A stretch of DNA of 64,000 bases, from assembly GCF_033100095.1 (NCBI RefSeq), contig NZ_CP136921.1:3561001-3625000 (forward strand). The letters are read 5' to 3'. Source of the DNA: Diaphorobacter limosus. GTDB lineage: Bacteria > Pseudomonadota > Gammaproteobacteria > Burkholderiales > Burkholderiaceae_C. Made by a program: the position numbers and the translations under genes. Of this stretch, positions 48,088-57,860 are shown one piece after another (the first letter of the stretch is position 1; each line of letters opens with the position of its first letter). A model generated the notes under the pieces. It did not search any database, was not told where the DNA came from, and saw only the letters and a list, made by a program, of their open reading frames with translations.

Positions 48088-49077
48088 ATGAAATTGTGGT
48101 CCGTCATCCTGGTCGCCATGCTGTCGGTCGTGCACCTGGATGCCGACGCGCGCCGCATGGGCGGTGGCAAGTCCATCGGCAAGCAGTCCAGCAATGTGAC
48201 GCAGCGCGAGGCCGCGCCTCCCGCCGCGCCTGCCGCCCCCATGCAGCAAAACGCCGCCAATAGCGCGGCGCCCAAGCCGGCGGCCGCGCCCAACGCCGCT
48301 GCCGCGGCACCCAAGAAGCCCTGGGGCGCCATGCTGGGCGGCCTGGCCGCGGGCTTGGGCCTGGCCTGGCTCGCCAACTCGCTGGGCCTGGGGGCGGCCT
48401 TTGGCAACTTCCTGCTGATCGCCCTGCTGGCGCTGGTGGTCATGGTTGTGATCGGCATGGTGATGCGTGCGCGCAAGCCCGCAGCCAGCCAGGCCGCCAG
48501 CTCGCCCTTTGCCTTCCAGGGCGCGGGCGCACCAGCACCTGTCGACGTGCAGATGCCGCGCCAGTACAACCCCGAGAAGGTCGGCAACGACGCCTCGGCG
48601 CGTCCCTGGGAGCAGTTCTCGGCCAGCCCGCAGCAGGGCGGCGGCAGCATGATCGGTTCGGCCCTGGCGGGTTCGCAGAACTGGGGCGTGCCGGCCGACT
48701 TTGATGCCGAGGGTTTCCTGGCTGCGGCCAAGCGCAACTTCACCACGCTGCAGGCCGCCTGGGACAGGTCGGACATCGCCACGCTGCGCTCCATGATGAC
48801 CGACGGCATGCTCGACGAGATCCGTGCCCAGCTCGCCGAGCGCGAGGCACAGCGCGCTGGCGAGCACCCGAACCACACCGAAGTGGTGATCCTGGAGGCG
48901 CAGCTGCTGGGCATCGAGGATCTGGGCGATGCCTACATGGCCAGCGTGGAGTTCTCCGGCATGATCCGCGAGGAGCCCTCGGCTGGCCCCAGCCCGTTTC
49001 GCGAGGTCTGGAACATGACCAAGCCCAAGAGCGGCACCAGCGGCTGGCTGGTGGCGGGCCTGCAGGCCTTGCAATAA
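48088..49077 (+). CDS. Tim44-domain membrane protein
   Basis: A 329-residue protein: an N-terminal signal-like segment (LWSVILVAMLSVVHLDADARR), an Ala/Pro-rich linker, two hydrophobic segments (about 85-135), and a C-terminal Tim44-like domain (about 200-325; FLAAAKRNFTTLQAAWDRSD). Bacterial Tim44 proteins are membrane-associated with no settled role. Lies between ubiE and ubiJ, conserved in betaproteobacteria. GGAG ribosome site precedes the ATG. Confidence 0.85.
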   Translation: MKLWSVILVAMLSVVHLDADARRMGGGKSIGKQSSNVTQREAAPPAAPAAPMQQNAANSAAPKPAAAPNAAAAAPKKPWGAMLGGLAAGLGLAWLANSLGLGAAFGNFLLIALLALVVMVVIGMVMRARKPAASQAASSPFAFQGAGAPAPVDVQMPRQYNPEKVGNDASARPWEQFSASPQQGGGSMIGSALAGSQNWGVPADFDAEGFLAAAKRNFTTLQAAWDRSDIATLRSMMTDGMLDEIRAQLAEREAQRAGEHPNHTEVVILEAQLLGIEDLGDAYMASVEFSGMIREEPSAGPSPFREVWNMTKPKSGTSGWLVAGLQALQ

Positions 49078-49135
49078 GCAGCCGGCGCTGGCGGCAATCA
49101 AGCCGCGGCGCCGAATGATCAGATAATCGGGGGCT

Positions 49136-49693
49136 ATGGCAACACAGTCCCCTTTTTCGTTTCTGGACGGGCTACTCCAGCGCGTCCTGGCCGGCCCGCA
49201 GCCGCCCGCCTGGCTGGTGCATGAGCTGCAGCACCGCCTGGTGCTGTTTTTGAACCATGTGCTGATGCAGGAAAGAGAGGCCATGGAGCGCCTGACGCGC
49301 CAGCGCGGCCGGGTGGCGCTGGTGCAATGGCGAGTCTTCACCATGGCGCTGCAGGTCACCCCGGCGGGGCTGCTGGATCTGGCGCCGCTGGGCGTGGTGC
49401 CTGATCTGCGCGTGGAGGTGTCCGACAGCTCCCCGCTGTCGCTGGCCAAGGGTGCGCTGCGTGGCGACAAGCCCGCCATTCGCATCGACGGTGACGTGCA
49501 ACTGGCAGCCGACATCAACTGGCTGGTCGATCATGTGCGCTGGGACGTGGAGGAAGACCTGGCGCGCGTCATTGGCGACGCGCCGGCGCGCGCGCTCGCC
49601 GCCGTCGCGCAACGCGCTGCCGGGGCGCTGCGCGGCTTCGTCGGCGCTCGCATGGGCCAGGGCGCCGGTGCTTCGGATCGCATGCGTCTATGA
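49136..49693 (+). CDS. ubiJ: Ubiquinone biosynthesis accessory factor UbiJ (SCP2-like)
   Basis: A 185-residue SCP2-fold protein that binds ubiquinone intermediates for the aerobic pathway. [14 protein letters not shown], then [19 protein letters not shown] and a C-terminal [16 protein letters not shown] are as in UbiJ. Placed between ubiE and ubiB, its usual neighbours, with a four-base overlap into ubiB. Confidence 0.85.
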   Translation: MATQSPFSFLDGLLQRVLAGPQPPAWLVHELQHRLVLFLNHVLMQEREAMERLTRQRGRVALVQWRVFTMALQVTPAGLLDLAPLGVVPDLRVEVSDSSPLSLAKGALRGDKPAIRIDGDVQLAADINWLVDHVRWDVEEDLARVIGDAPARALAAVAQRAAGALRGFVGARMGQGAGASDRMRL

Positions 49694-51255
49694 GTCGTTT
49701 TTTTCGCGGCATCAGCATCGTCTGGGTGGTGTTGCGCTATGGGCTCGATGAGCTGGTGCTGTCCAGCTTCCAGCACCCGTGGCTGCGCGCGCTCACGCGC
49801 ATCATCACCATAGGCCGCAGCTTGGACGCCCCGCGCGGCCAGCGCCTGCGCGAGGCGCTGGAGAGCCTGGGGCCGATCTTCGTCAAGTTCGGCCAGGTGC
49901 TGTCCACCCGGCGCGACCTGATGCCCCCCGACATCGCCGACGAACTGGCGCTGCTGCAGGATCGCGTGCCGCCATTCGATCCCGACATTGCCATTGCCAC
50001 CATAGAGCGCGCCTTTCGGCGCCCCCTGGGCGAAATCTTTGTGTCCTTCGAGCGCGAGCCCGTGGCCAGCGCCTCCATCGCCCAGGTGCATTTCGCGGTG
50101 ATCCGCGACCGCGATGGGCGCGAGCGCGACGTGGCCGTGAAGGTGCTGCGCCCCAACATGCTGCCGGTGATCGACAAGGATCTGGCGCTGATGCGCATGA
50201 TGGCCGGCTGGGTGGAGAGCCTGTCGGCCGACGGCAAGCGCCTCAAGCCCCGCGAGGTGGTGGCCGAGTTCGACAACTACCTGCACGACGAGCTGGACCT
50301 GGTGCGCGAGGCGGCCAATGCCGCCCAGCTGCGGCGCAACATGGAGGGGCTGGACCTGGTGCTCATCCCCGAGATTTTTTGGGATTTCTGCCATGCCGAC
50401 GTGGCCGTGATGGAGCGCATGAATGGCGTGCCCATCAGCCAGGTTGATCGCCTGCGCGCCGCCGGTGTCGATATCCCAAAACTGGCACGCGACGGCGTGA
50501 CCATCTTCTTCACCCAGGTGTTCCGCGACGGCTTCTTCCACGCCGACATGCACCCGGGCAACATCCAGGTCAGCCTGGATGGCAGCAGCTTTGGCCGCTA
50601 TATCTCGCTCGATTTCGGCATCGTCGGCACGCTCACCGAGTTCGACAAGGAATACCTGGCGCAGAACTTCACGGCCTTCTTCAGGCGCGATTACAAGCGC
50701 GTGGCCGAGCTGCACATCGAAAGCGGCTGGGTGCCTGCGAGCACGCGCGTGAACGAGCTGGAGGCGGCGATACGCACCGTGTGCGAACCGTATTTCGACC
50801 GCCCGCTGAAGGAGATCTCGCTGGGCATGGTGCTATTGCGCCTGTTCCAGACCTCGCGGCGCTTCCAGGTGGAGATCCAGCCGCAGCTGGTGCTGCTGCA
50901 GAAAACCCTGCTCAACATCGAGGGCCTGGGCCGCCAGCTCGACCCCGACCTGGACTTGTGGAGCACGGCCAAGCCCTTCCTGGAGAAGTGGATGCTCGAC
51001 CAGCTGGGCCCGCAGCGCCTGTGGCGCGAGCTCAAGGCCGAGGCGCCGCATTACGCCAAGATCCTGCCCGACCTGCCGCGTCTGCTGCACGACTATCTGC
51101 GCCAGCGCCCGCATGACAGCCGCGCCGACCTGCAGGCGCTGCTGGCCGCGCAGCAGCGCACCAACCGGCTGCTGCAAGGCATCATCTACGGCGCCCTGGG
51201 CTTTGTGCTCGGCCTGCTGGCGATGCAGCTGGTGGTGCGCGTACACCTTTTCTGA
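49690..51255 (+). CDS. ubiB: Ubiquinone biosynthesis protein kinase-like UbiB
   Basis: Atypical ADCK/ABC1-family kinase-like ATPase required for ubiquinone synthesis. The 521 residues carry [12 protein letters not shown] (KxGQ motif) near 60, an Ala-rich [11 protein letters not shown] loop near 130 and HADMHPGNI near 285; the C-terminus has a membrane anchor ([19 protein letters not shown]). Confidence 0.95.
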   Translation: MSRFFRGISIVWVVLRYGLDELVLSSFQHPWLRALTRIITIGRSLDAPRGQRLREALESLGPIFVKFGQVLSTRRDLMPPDIADELALLQDRVPPFDPDIAIATIERAFRRPLGEIFVSFEREPVASASIAQVHFAVIRDRDGRERDVAVKVLRPNMLPVIDKDLALMRMMAGWVESLSADGKRLKPREVVAEFDNYLHDELDLVREAANAAQLRRNMEGLDLVLIPEIFWDFCHADVAVMERMNGVPISQVDRLRAAGVDIPKLARDGVTIFFTQVFRDGFFHADMHPGNIQVSLDGSSFGRYISLDFGIVGTLTEFDKEYLAQNFTAFFRRDYKRVAELHIESGWVPASTRVNELEAAIRTVCEPYFDRPLKEISLGMVLLRLFQTSRRFQVEIQPQLVLLQKTLLNIEGLGRQLDPDLDLWSTAKPFLEKWMLDQLGPQRLWRELKAEAPHYAKILPDLPRLLHDYLRQRPHDSRADLQALLAAQQRTNRLLQGIIYGALGFVLGLLAMQLVVRVHLF

Positions 51256-51293
51256 ACCACTCCCCATCCATTTTTTCCTCCAGGAGCTTCAAC

Positions 51294-52745
51294 GTGTTGA
51301 TCTTCATGGTGATTGCCTACCTGTTCGTCACCATCGGCATCGGCCTGTGGGCCGCACAGCGGGTGAAGAACACGGCCGACTTCGCGATTGCCGGGCGCAA
51401 CCTGCCCATGTACATGATCATCACCACCACGTTTGCCACGTGGTTCGGTTCGGAGATCGTGCTGGGCGTGCCCGCCAAGTTCATCCAGGGCGGGTTGAAT
51501 GCCGTGGTCGAGGATCCGTTCGGCGCCGGCATGTGCCTGATCCTGGTGGGCCTGTTCTTCGCGGCCAAGCTCTACCGCATGACGCTGCTGACCATCAGCG
51601 ACTATTACCGCGAGCGCTATGGCCGGGTGGTGGAGATCATCTGCTCGCTGATCATCATGCTCAGCTACCTGGGCTGGGTGTCGGCCCAGGTCACGGCGCT
51701 GGGGCTGGTGTTCAACCTGCTCTCGGGTGGCTCGCTCAGCATTCCCTGGGGCATGACCATAGGCGTGCTGTCCATTCTGGTCTATACCCTCTGGGGCGGC
51801 ATGTGGTCGGTGGCCGTCACGGACTTCATCCAGATGATCATCCTGGTGCTGGGCCTGGTGATCCTGTCCTGGTTTGCTGCCGACATGGCCGGCGGCGCCG
51901 GCAAGGTGGTGGATCTGATCACCAGCCGCGACATGCTGCGCTTCTGGCCCGAGCCCACCTGGCATGAGATGCTGTTTTTCTTTGGCGCGGCCATCACCAT
52001 GATGCTGGGCTCGATTCCGCAGCAGGACGTGTTTCAGCGCGTGATGTCGGCCAACACCGAAAAGGCCGCCACGCATGGCACGGTGATCGGTGGCTCGGCC
52101 TACATCCTGTTCGCCTTCGTGCCCATGTTCCTGGTGGCCAGCGCCCTGCTCATCATGCCCGAGCAGGCCGCCGAGCTGCTGCAGGAGGATCCGCAAAAGG
52201 TGCTGCCCACCCTGGTCATGACGCGCATGCCGCTGGTCATGCAGGTACTGTTCTTCGGCGCGCTGCTCTCGGCCATCAAGTCCTGCGCCTCGGCCACGCT
52301 GCTGGCGCCCAGCGTGACGTTTACCGAGAACATCTGGCGCCAGTTCCGCCCCGAGCACATCAGCGACCGCGAAAAGCTGCTCACCATGCGCATCAGCGTG
52401 CTGGTGTTTGCCGCTGGCGTGCTGGTCTACTCCATCAAGATGGAGGGCACGCCGATTTATGAGCTGGTGTCCAGCGCCTACCAGGTGCCGCTGGTGGGCG
52501 CCTTTGTCCCGCTGGTGTTCGGCCTGTACTGGAAGCGTGCCAACACCCAGGGCGCAGTCTGCGCCGTGGTGCTGGGCATTGGCGTGTGGGTGGTGTTCAT
52601 GCTCACGCCCGCGCTGCACGAGGCCTTTCCGCAGCAGCTGGCCGGCCTGTTGTCCGCGGTGTTCGGCATGGTGGCTGGCTCGCTGGCGCCGCAGATGGTG
52701 CGCAATACGCGCGCGCCGCACCACCGGGTGGTGGGGGTGGAGTAG
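51294..52745 (+). CDS. Sodium:solute symporter family transporter
   Basis: A 483-residue SSS-family protein with about 13 membrane helices. VKNTADFAIAGRNLPMYMI near the N-terminus and LSYLGWVSAQVTALGLVF are SSS features. It starts with GTG at 51294, preceded by a good CAGGAG site. Substrate unknown. Confidence 0.85.
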   Translation: MLIFMVIAYLFVTIGIGLWAAQRVKNTADFAIAGRNLPMYMIITTTFATWFGSEIVLGVPAKFIQGGLNAVVEDPFGAGMCLILVGLFFAAKLYRMTLLTISDYYRERYGRVVEIICSLIIMLSYLGWVSAQVTALGLVFNLLSGGSLSIPWGMTIGVLSILVYTLWGGMWSVAVTDFIQMIILVLGLVILSWFAADMAGGAGKVVDLITSRDMLRFWPEPTWHEMLFFFGAAITMMLGSIPQQDVFQRVMSANTEKAATHGTVIGGSAYILFAFVPMFLVASALLIMPEQAAELLQEDPQKVLPTLVMTRMPLVMQVLFFGALLSAIKSCASATLLAPSVTFTENIWRQFRPEHISDREKLLTMRISVLVFAAGVLVYSIKMEGTPIYELVSSAYQVPLVGAFVPLVFGLYWKRANTQGAVCAVVLGIGVWVVFMLTPALHEAFPQQLAGLLSAVFGMVAGSLAPQMVRNTRAPHHRVVGVE

Positions 52746-52775
52746 GGCGCGCCGGCTGTCTGCTGCGCGCCTACC

Positions 52776-52781
52776 TATAAT
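52776..52781 (+). promoter_or_regulatory. Perfect -10 box before fmdB
   Basis: TATAAT lies 34 bases before the fmdB ATG. I see no good -35 hexamer at 16-18 bp, so this is only a partial promoter call. Confidence 0.35.
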
Positions 52782-52815
52782 CAAAAGCTTTGCACATTTT
52801 TCGCGCTACTTCGCA

Positions 52816-53100
52816 ATGCCTATTTACGCCTACCAATGCGGCACCTGTGGCCATGCCAAGGACGTGCTGCAAAAGATGTCCGATGCGCCCCTGACCGACT
52901 GCCCCGCCTGCGGCGCGCAGACCTTCACCAAGCAGCTGACGGCCGCCGGCTTTCAGCTCAAGGGCTCGGGCTGGTATGTGACCGACTTCCGCGGCGGCGC
53001 CGGTGGCACTGCGGCGGCCCCTCCAGCAGCTCCGGATGCTCCTAAAAAAGAAGCTGTTAGCGCTGCACCAGCAAGCGCTCCAGCCAGTTCTGACGCATAA
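52816..53100 (+). CDS. FmdB family zinc-ribbon protein
   Basis: A 94-residue protein. The first 42 residues form the FmdB zinc ribbon with Cys pairs CGTC and CPAC (MPIYAYQCGTCGHA). Family proteins often act as small regulators. The Ala/Pro-rich tail (from about residue 62) is partly encoded by a sequence resembling the interspersed repeat. First gene before DUF502-aspS. Confidence 0.88.
   Translation: MPIYAYQCGTCGHAKDVLQKMSDAPLTDCPACGAQTFTKQLTAAGFQLKGSGWYVTDFRGGAGGTAAAPPAAPDAPKKEAVSAAPASAPASSDA
53051..53085 (+). repeat. Interspersed GCGCTTG repeat, degenerate copy inside fmdB
   Basis: AAGCTGTTAGCGCT, then CCAGCAAGCGCTCC, shares GCTGT-AGCGCT...AAGCGCT with copy 8. It is read in frame as EAVSAAPASAPA near the C-terminus of the FmdB protein. 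Confidence 0.5.
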
Positions 53101-53114
53101 GGCTGAACATCTTC

Positions 53115-53738
53115 ATGGCTGCACTGCGCAAATGGCTGTTCACGGGCCTGCTGGTCATCGTGCCCGGCGTCATCACCGCCTGGGTGCTGACCTGGATAGT
53201 GAGCACGCTCGATCAGACGCTGACCATCCTGCCCGGGGCCTGGCACCCGGATCGGTTGCTGGGCTTTCACATTCCCGGCTTTGGCGTGCTGCTCACGCTG
53301 GCCATCCTGCTCATCGTGGGCGCCTTTGCCAGCAACTTCGCCGGGCGCAAGCTGGTGTCGCTGGGCGACAGTCTGGTGACGCGCATACCGGTGGTGCGCT
53401 CCATCTACTCCAGCGTCAAGCAGGTGTCGGACACGCTGTTTTCCGAGAGCGGCAACGCCTTTCGCACCGCCGTGCTGGTGCAGTGGCCGCGCGATGGCGT
53501 GTGGACGGTGGCCTTCATCACCGGCCAGCCCAGCGGCGAGGTGGCAGGCTATCTGCGCGATGAATTCGTCAGTGTCTATGTGCCCACCACGCCCAACCCG
53601 ACCAGCGGCTACTTCGTGCTCATGCGCAAGAGCGACTGCGTGGAGCTGGACATGAGCATTGACGCGGCGCTGAAATACATCGTCTCCATGGGTGTGGTGG
53701 CCCCGCCCGATCCGGTAGCGCTGGAAGCTGCGAAGTAA
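53115..53738 (+). CDS. DUF502 membrane protein
   Basis: A 207-residue inner-membrane protein with two helices ([19 protein letters not shown] and [19 protein letters not shown]). The DUF502 signature [16 protein letters not shown] and [14 protein letters not shown] are present. Unknown function. Sits just before aspS, a conserved pairing. Confidence 0.9.
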   Translation: MAALRKWLFTGLLVIVPGVITAWVLTWIVSTLDQTLTILPGAWHPDRLLGFHIPGFGVLLTLAILLIVGAFASNFAGRKLVSLGDSLVTRIPVVRSIYSSVKQVSDTLFSESGNAFRTAVLVQWPRDGVWTVAFITGQPSGEVAGYLRDEFVSVYVPTTPNPTSGYFVLMRKSDCVELDMSIDAALKYIVSMGVVAPPDPVALEAAK

Positions 53739-53841
53739 GACAAACCAAGGTTGCGCGCTCCCGGGTGCCCGTTCATCGGCGGCGCGCAGAAAGACAACCC
53801 AACACAAGCGCCCCACGAGGGCGCAGGAAGCTGAACCCATC

Positions 53842-55650
53842 ATGGCCATGCGCTCTGAATACTGCGGTCTTGTGACCGAAGCCCTCCTGGGCCAAACCGT
53901 CAGCCTGTGCGGCTGGGTGAACCGCCGCCGCGACCATGGCGGCGTGATCTTCATCGACCTGCGCGACCGCGAAGGCTATGTACAGGTGGTCTGCGACCCG
54001 GATCGCGCCGAGATGTTCAAGGTGGCCGAGGATGTGCGCGGCGAGTTTTGCGTGCGCGTCGTGGGCCTGGTGCGCGCGCGTCCCGCCGGCACCACCAACG
54101 ACAAGCTCAAAAGCGGCCAGATCGAGGTGCTGTGCCACGAGCTGACGGTGCTCAACGCCTCTGTCACGCCGCCCTTCCAGATGGACGACGACAACCTGTC
54201 GGAGACCACGCGCCTGACGCACCGCGTGATGGACCTGCGCCGCCCGGCCATGCAGAAGAATCTGATGCTGCGCTACAAAACGGCCATCCAGGTGCGCAAC
54301 TACCTCGACAAGCTGGGCTTCATCGACATCGAAACTCCCATGCTGGGCAAGAGCACGCCCGAGGGCGCGCGCGACTACCTGGTCCCGAGCCGCGTGCACG
54401 ACGGCCAGTTCTTCGCCCTGCCGCAGTCGCCCCAGCTGTACAAGCAGATGCTGATGGTGGCCGGCTACGACCGCTACTACCAGATCACCAAGTGCTTCCG
54501 CGACGAAGACCTGCGCGCCGACCGCCAGCCCGAGTTCACGCAGATCGACTGTGAGACTTCCTTCCTGGGCGAAGAAGAGATCCGCGCCATCTTCCAGCAG
54601 ATGATCAAGGAAGTGTTCCAGACGCAGCTGAATGTCGATCTGGGCGAGTTCCCCATCATGGCCTACCAGGAGGCCATGGCACGTTTTGGCTCCGACAAGC
54701 CCGACCTGCGCGTCAAGCTTGAGTTCACCGAACTCACCGACGTGATGAGGGACGTGGACTTCAAGGTCTTCTCCGGCGCTGCCAACATGGTGGGCGGCCG
54801 CGTGGTGGCGCTGCGCGTGCCCCATGGTTCCGTCGAGAACGGCGGCATCAGCCGCGGCGAGATCGACCAGTACACCGAGTTCGTGAAGATCTACGGTGCC
54901 AAGGGCCTGGCCTACATCCGTGTGAATGAGCTGGCCAAGGGCCGTGATGGCCTGCAGTCGCCCATCGTCAAGAACATCCACGACGCCGCCCTGGCCGAGG
55001 TTCTCAAGCGCAGCGGCGCGCAGGACGGCGACCTGATCTTCTTCGGCGCCGACAAGGCAAAGATCGTCAATGACGCCATCGGCGCGCTGCGCCTGAAAAT
55101 TGGCCACAGCGAATTCGGCAAGAAGCACGGCCTGTTCGAGGATCGATGGGCACCGCTGTGGGTGGTGGACTTCCCCATGTTCGAGCACGACGAGGAAGAC
55201 AACCGCTGGGTGGCCGTGCACCACCCCTTCACCGCCCCCAAGGACGGTCACGAAGACCTGATGGACACCGACCCGGCCAAGTGCATCGCCAAGGCTTACG
55301 ACATGGTGCTGAACGGCTGGGAGCTGGGCGGCGGCTCGGTGCGTATCCACCGCGCCGAGGTGCAGGCCAAGGTATTCGCCGCCCTGCATATCACCCCCGA
55401 GGATCAGCGCGCCAAGTTCGGCTACCTGCTCGACGCCCTGCAGTACGGCGCGCCCCCGCATGGCGGCCTGGCCTTTGGCCTGGATCGTTTGATCACGCTG
55501 ATGACCGGCGCCGAATCCATCCGCGACGTGATCGCCTTCCCCAAGACCCAGCGTGCGCAGGATCTGCTGACCCAGGCGCCGTCGCCGGTGGATGAGAAGC
55601 AGCTGCGCGAGCTGCATATCCGCCTGCGTAACCCGGCGGTCGTAGGCTGA
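53842..55650 (+). CDS. aspS: Aspartyl-tRNA synthetase
   Basis: Class II synthetase of 602 residues: N-terminal OB-fold ([21 protein letters not shown]), motif 2 [19 protein letters not shown], a GAD insertion, and motif 3 [13 protein letters not shown]. Whether it also charges tRNA-Asn cannot be told without the rest of the genome. An intrinsic terminator follows at 55684. Confidence 0.97.
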   Translation: MAMRSEYCGLVTEALLGQTVSLCGWVNRRRDHGGVIFIDLRDREGYVQVVCDPDRAEMFKVAEDVRGEFCVRVVGLVRARPAGTTNDKLKSGQIEVLCHELTVLNASVTPPFQMDDDNLSETTRLTHRVMDLRRPAMQKNLMLRYKTAIQVRNYLDKLGFIDIETPMLGKSTPEGARDYLVPSRVHDGQFFALPQSPQLYKQMLMVAGYDRYYQITKCFRDEDLRADRQPEFTQIDCETSFLGEEEIRAIFQQMIKEVFQTQLNVDLGEFPIMAYQEAMARFGSDKPDLRVKLEFTELTDVMRDVDFKVFSGAANMVGGRVVALRVPHGSVENGGISRGEIDQYTEFVKIYGAKGLAYIRVNELAKGRDGLQSPIVKNIHDAALAEVLKRSGAQDGDLIFFGADKAKIVNDAIGALRLKIGHSEFGKKHGLFEDRWAPLWVVDFPMFEHDEEDNRWVAVHHPFTAPKDGHEDLMDTDPAKCIAKAYDMVLNGWELGGGSVRIHRAEVQAKVFAALHITPEDQRAKFGYLLDALQYGAPPHGGLAFGLDRLITLMTGAESIRDVIAFPKTQRAQDLLTQAPSPVDEKQLRELHIRLRNPAVVG

Positions 55651-55683
55651 GCATTGCCGTGGGCCGTGTTGCCCGCCGGATCA

Positions 55684-55712
55684 AAAGGGCGCCTCAAACG
55701 GGCGCCCTTTTT
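55684..55712. terminator. Bidirectional terminator between aspS and the chalcone-isomerase-like gene
   Basis: AAAGGGCGCC and GGCGCCCTTT form a 10-bp stem with a 7-base loop, with A- and T-runs outside each arm. It lies between two convergent genes. Confidence 0.85.
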
Positions 55713-55715
55713 GCA

Positions 55716-56300
55716 TCATGGCGACCCGCCGAGCAGGGCCTCCTTGAGTTTCCAGTCGGCGGGGGCAGGGCCAAGCCAGATCGACATCAGGGCGCGGAAA
55801 AAAGCCGCATCCCTGGAAGGTTCGCCTTGCTGCCTGCCTTTGACCCAGATGCTCAGGCCCTTTGCAGGATCCCACTCGACGGAACACACGTCGCCGGGGG
55901 AGAACGATTGATGCAGTGCAAAATATTCACTGATCTTCACCATACCCGGGATGATCTGGGGAAATTCCTGCCGGCTGACGTTGTCTTCAATCCCTTGCGT
56001 CAACATCTTGCCAAAATCCGACGACTTGACCTCCCGCATAAACGTCATGCTGAGGCGCTTGGGGCCTGGGGCAGCAATCAGCTCATCGAGTGATTTGATT
56101 GGCTTGCTGGCGTAAAGGCTGCCGACATAAACCTTGAAAGGGCCTTTGAATCGGATTCCCGCGCCATTCAGCCGGAGCTCCGACCCGGCGACGATGGCCG
56201 TCTCCTGCACCTGCACGCCGGCAATCGCGACGGCCGACCAGGCCGGGGCTCCCCAGCACAGGGAGCCAAGTAGACAGAGGATTTGCAATGTTTTGCGCAT
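55716..56300 (-). CDS. Exported chalcone-isomerase-like protein
   Basis: A 194-residue protein of the bacterial chalcone isomerase-like family. Signal peptide MRKTLQILCLLGSLCWGAPAWSA, then IAGVQVQETAIVAGSELRLNGAGIR and FKVYVGSLYAS, typical of the family; periplasmic, function unknown. I chose the ATG at 56300, where the signal peptide begins; the frame extends upstream with no similar features. Confidence 0.82.
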   Translation of the reverse strand: MRKTLQILCLLGSLCWGAPAWSAVAIAGVQVQETAIVAGSELRLNGAGIRFKGPFKVYVGSLYASKPIKSLDELIAAPGPKRLSMTFMREVKSSDFGKMLTQGIEDNVSRQEFPQIIPGMVKISEYFALHQSFSPGDVCSVEWDPAKGLSIWVKGRQQGEPSRDAAFFRALMSIWLGPAPADWKLKEALLGGSP

Positions 56301-56628
56301 GACTGACTCTGAAAAGAACGACTGTTCACTTATGAAACAAATTGTGCCGAATTCTATGGCAAGTACTTTCAGGGTTTGTACTGGGCGATTTGCCGCTGGA
56401 GGCGTGACAGCCCCACTGGTTGCGTGGCCGCTACTCCATTGGTGCTCCGTCCTTGGCGTGGCAGGCGAGTCGGTGCAGAGGCTGCGGCATCCGGCTGCAT
56501 TTGTGCTGGCGCGCCTGCCGAGAGTGCCCTCCGGTGCGCCGACCCATGGTTTGGCAAGACTCCTGCAGGCCACGGCTGTTATCCACTGCGGGTGCTGAGG
56601 CGAACGATTCAGATTCGCCACCACAACC
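56301..56628. other. Intergenic region between the chalcone-isomerase-like gene and nudB
   Basis: About 328 bases, divergent. The 90 bases next to the chalcone-isomerase-like gene are AT-richer and probably contain its promoter. Frames across the rest look like chance; I see no RNA gene or repeat. Confidence 0.4.
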
Positions 56629-57084
56629 ATGGCATACAAAATCCCCGAGTCGGTGTTGGTGGTCATCCACACCCCCGACCTGCAGGTGCTGCTGATCCGC
56701 CGCGCCGATGCGGCCGAGGATTTCTGGCAGTCCGTCACCGGCAGCAAGGACAGGCCGGATGAAGCCCTCACCACCACGGCCGCGCGCGAGGTGCGGGAGG
56801 AGACAGGCATTGACGCCGGCGCCCCCGGCTGCCGGCTGCGCGACTGGGGGCTGGAGAATGTTTACGCCATTTACCCGCAGTGGCAGCACCGCTACGCCCC
56901 TGGCGTGTGGCGGAACACCGAGCATGTCTTTGGCCTGCAGGTACCGCAGGGCACACCGGTGGTCTTGAATCCGCGCGAACATACGGCATATGCTTGGCTG
57001 AATTGGCGCGCGGCGGCGGATCGCTGTTTCTCGCCCTCGAATGCCGAGGCCATACTCTGGCTGCCCCGATTTGCTGCACGATGA
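56629..57084 (+). CDS. nudB: Dihydroneopterin triphosphate diphosphatase
   Basis: A Nudix enzyme of folate synthesis that removes pyrophosphate from the FolE product. The 151 residues begin YKIPESVLVVIHTPDLQVLL. The Nudix box starts GSKDRPDEALTTTAAREV and continues REETG. Fits with folE 2 kb downstream. ATGA overlap with the next gene. Confidence 0.93.
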   Translation: MAYKIPESVLVVIHTPDLQVLLIRRADAAEDFWQSVTGSKDRPDEALTTTAAREVREETGIDAGAPGCRLRDWGLENVYAIYPQWQHRYAPGVWRNTEHVFGLQVPQGTPVVLNPREHTAYAWLNWRAAADRCFSPSNAEAILWLPRFAAR

Positions 57085-57851
57085 CTGCTTTTGCCATTTC
57101 AGAACTGCCTGCCGAGTATTCCGGCATCCTGCGCGTGGCCACCTACAACATCCACAAGGGTGTGCAGGGCCTGGGCCCTGCGCGCCGGCTGGAGATCCAC
57201 AACCTGGGCCTGGCGGTGGAGCAGCTCGATGCCGACATCGTCTGCCTGCAGGAGGTGCGCCGGCTCAACCACAAAGAGGCGGCGTACTTTCGGCGCTGGC
57301 CGCGCGTGCCGCAGGCCGAGTACCTGGCGCCCGAAGGGTATGACGCGGTCTATCGCACCAATGCCTGGACACGCCATGGCGAGCATGGCAACGCGCTGCT
57401 GTCGCGCTGGCCGGTGATTGGCCATCAGCACGAAGATATTTCCGACCACCGCTTCGAGCAGCGCGGGCTGTTGCATGTCGAGGTGGAGGTGCAGGGCCGG
57501 CGCGTGCATGCCATCGTCGTGCACCTGGGGCTGATTCCGGGCAGCCGCGTGCGCCAGGTGGCCCAGCTGCAGCGCTTCATCGAGCGCGAAGTGCCCGCCG
57601 GCGCCCCGCTGGTCGTGGCCGGCGACTTCAACGACTGGGGCCTGCAGATCAAGCGCATGCTGGCGGGTTTTGGCCTGCACGAGTACGACGATGCGGCCCG
57701 CACCTTCACCTACCCGGCGCGCCTGCCCATCGTGCAGCTCGATCATGTCTATGTGCGTGGCCTCACGCCGCTGGGCCTGCAGGTACCGCGCGGACGCATC
57801 TGGTGGCGCATGTCGGACCACCTGCCGCTGATCGCCGAATTCCGGCTCTGA
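57081..57851 (+). CDS. Endonuclease/exonuclease/phosphatase family protein (YbhP-like)
   Basis: A 256-residue EEP-fold hydrolase: RVATYNIHKGVQG, DIVCLQEVRRLN, VVAGDFNDWGLQ and the final MSDHLPLIAEF supply the metal-binding and catalytic residues. In E. coli ybhP lies next to clsB (ybhO), as here. ATG at 57081 overlaps the nudB stop. Confidence 0.88.
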   Translation: MTAFAISELPAEYSGILRVATYNIHKGVQGLGPARRLEIHNLGLAVEQLDADIVCLQEVRRLNHKEAAYFRRWPRVPQAEYLAPEGYDAVYRTNAWTRHGEHGNALLSRWPVIGHQHEDISDHRFEQRGLLHVEVEVQGRRVHAIVVHLGLIPGSRVRQVAQLQRFIEREVPAGAPLVVAGDFNDWGLQIKRMLAGFGLHEYDDAARTFTYPARLPIVQLDHVYVRGLTPLGLQVPRGRIWWRMSDHLPLIAEFRL

Positions 57852-57860
57852 CCGCACCCT

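Noticed and set aside
56134..56598. Plus-strand frame across the region before nudB
   Set aside because: Overlaps the chalcone-isomerase-like gene antisense and has no ribosome site or family features.
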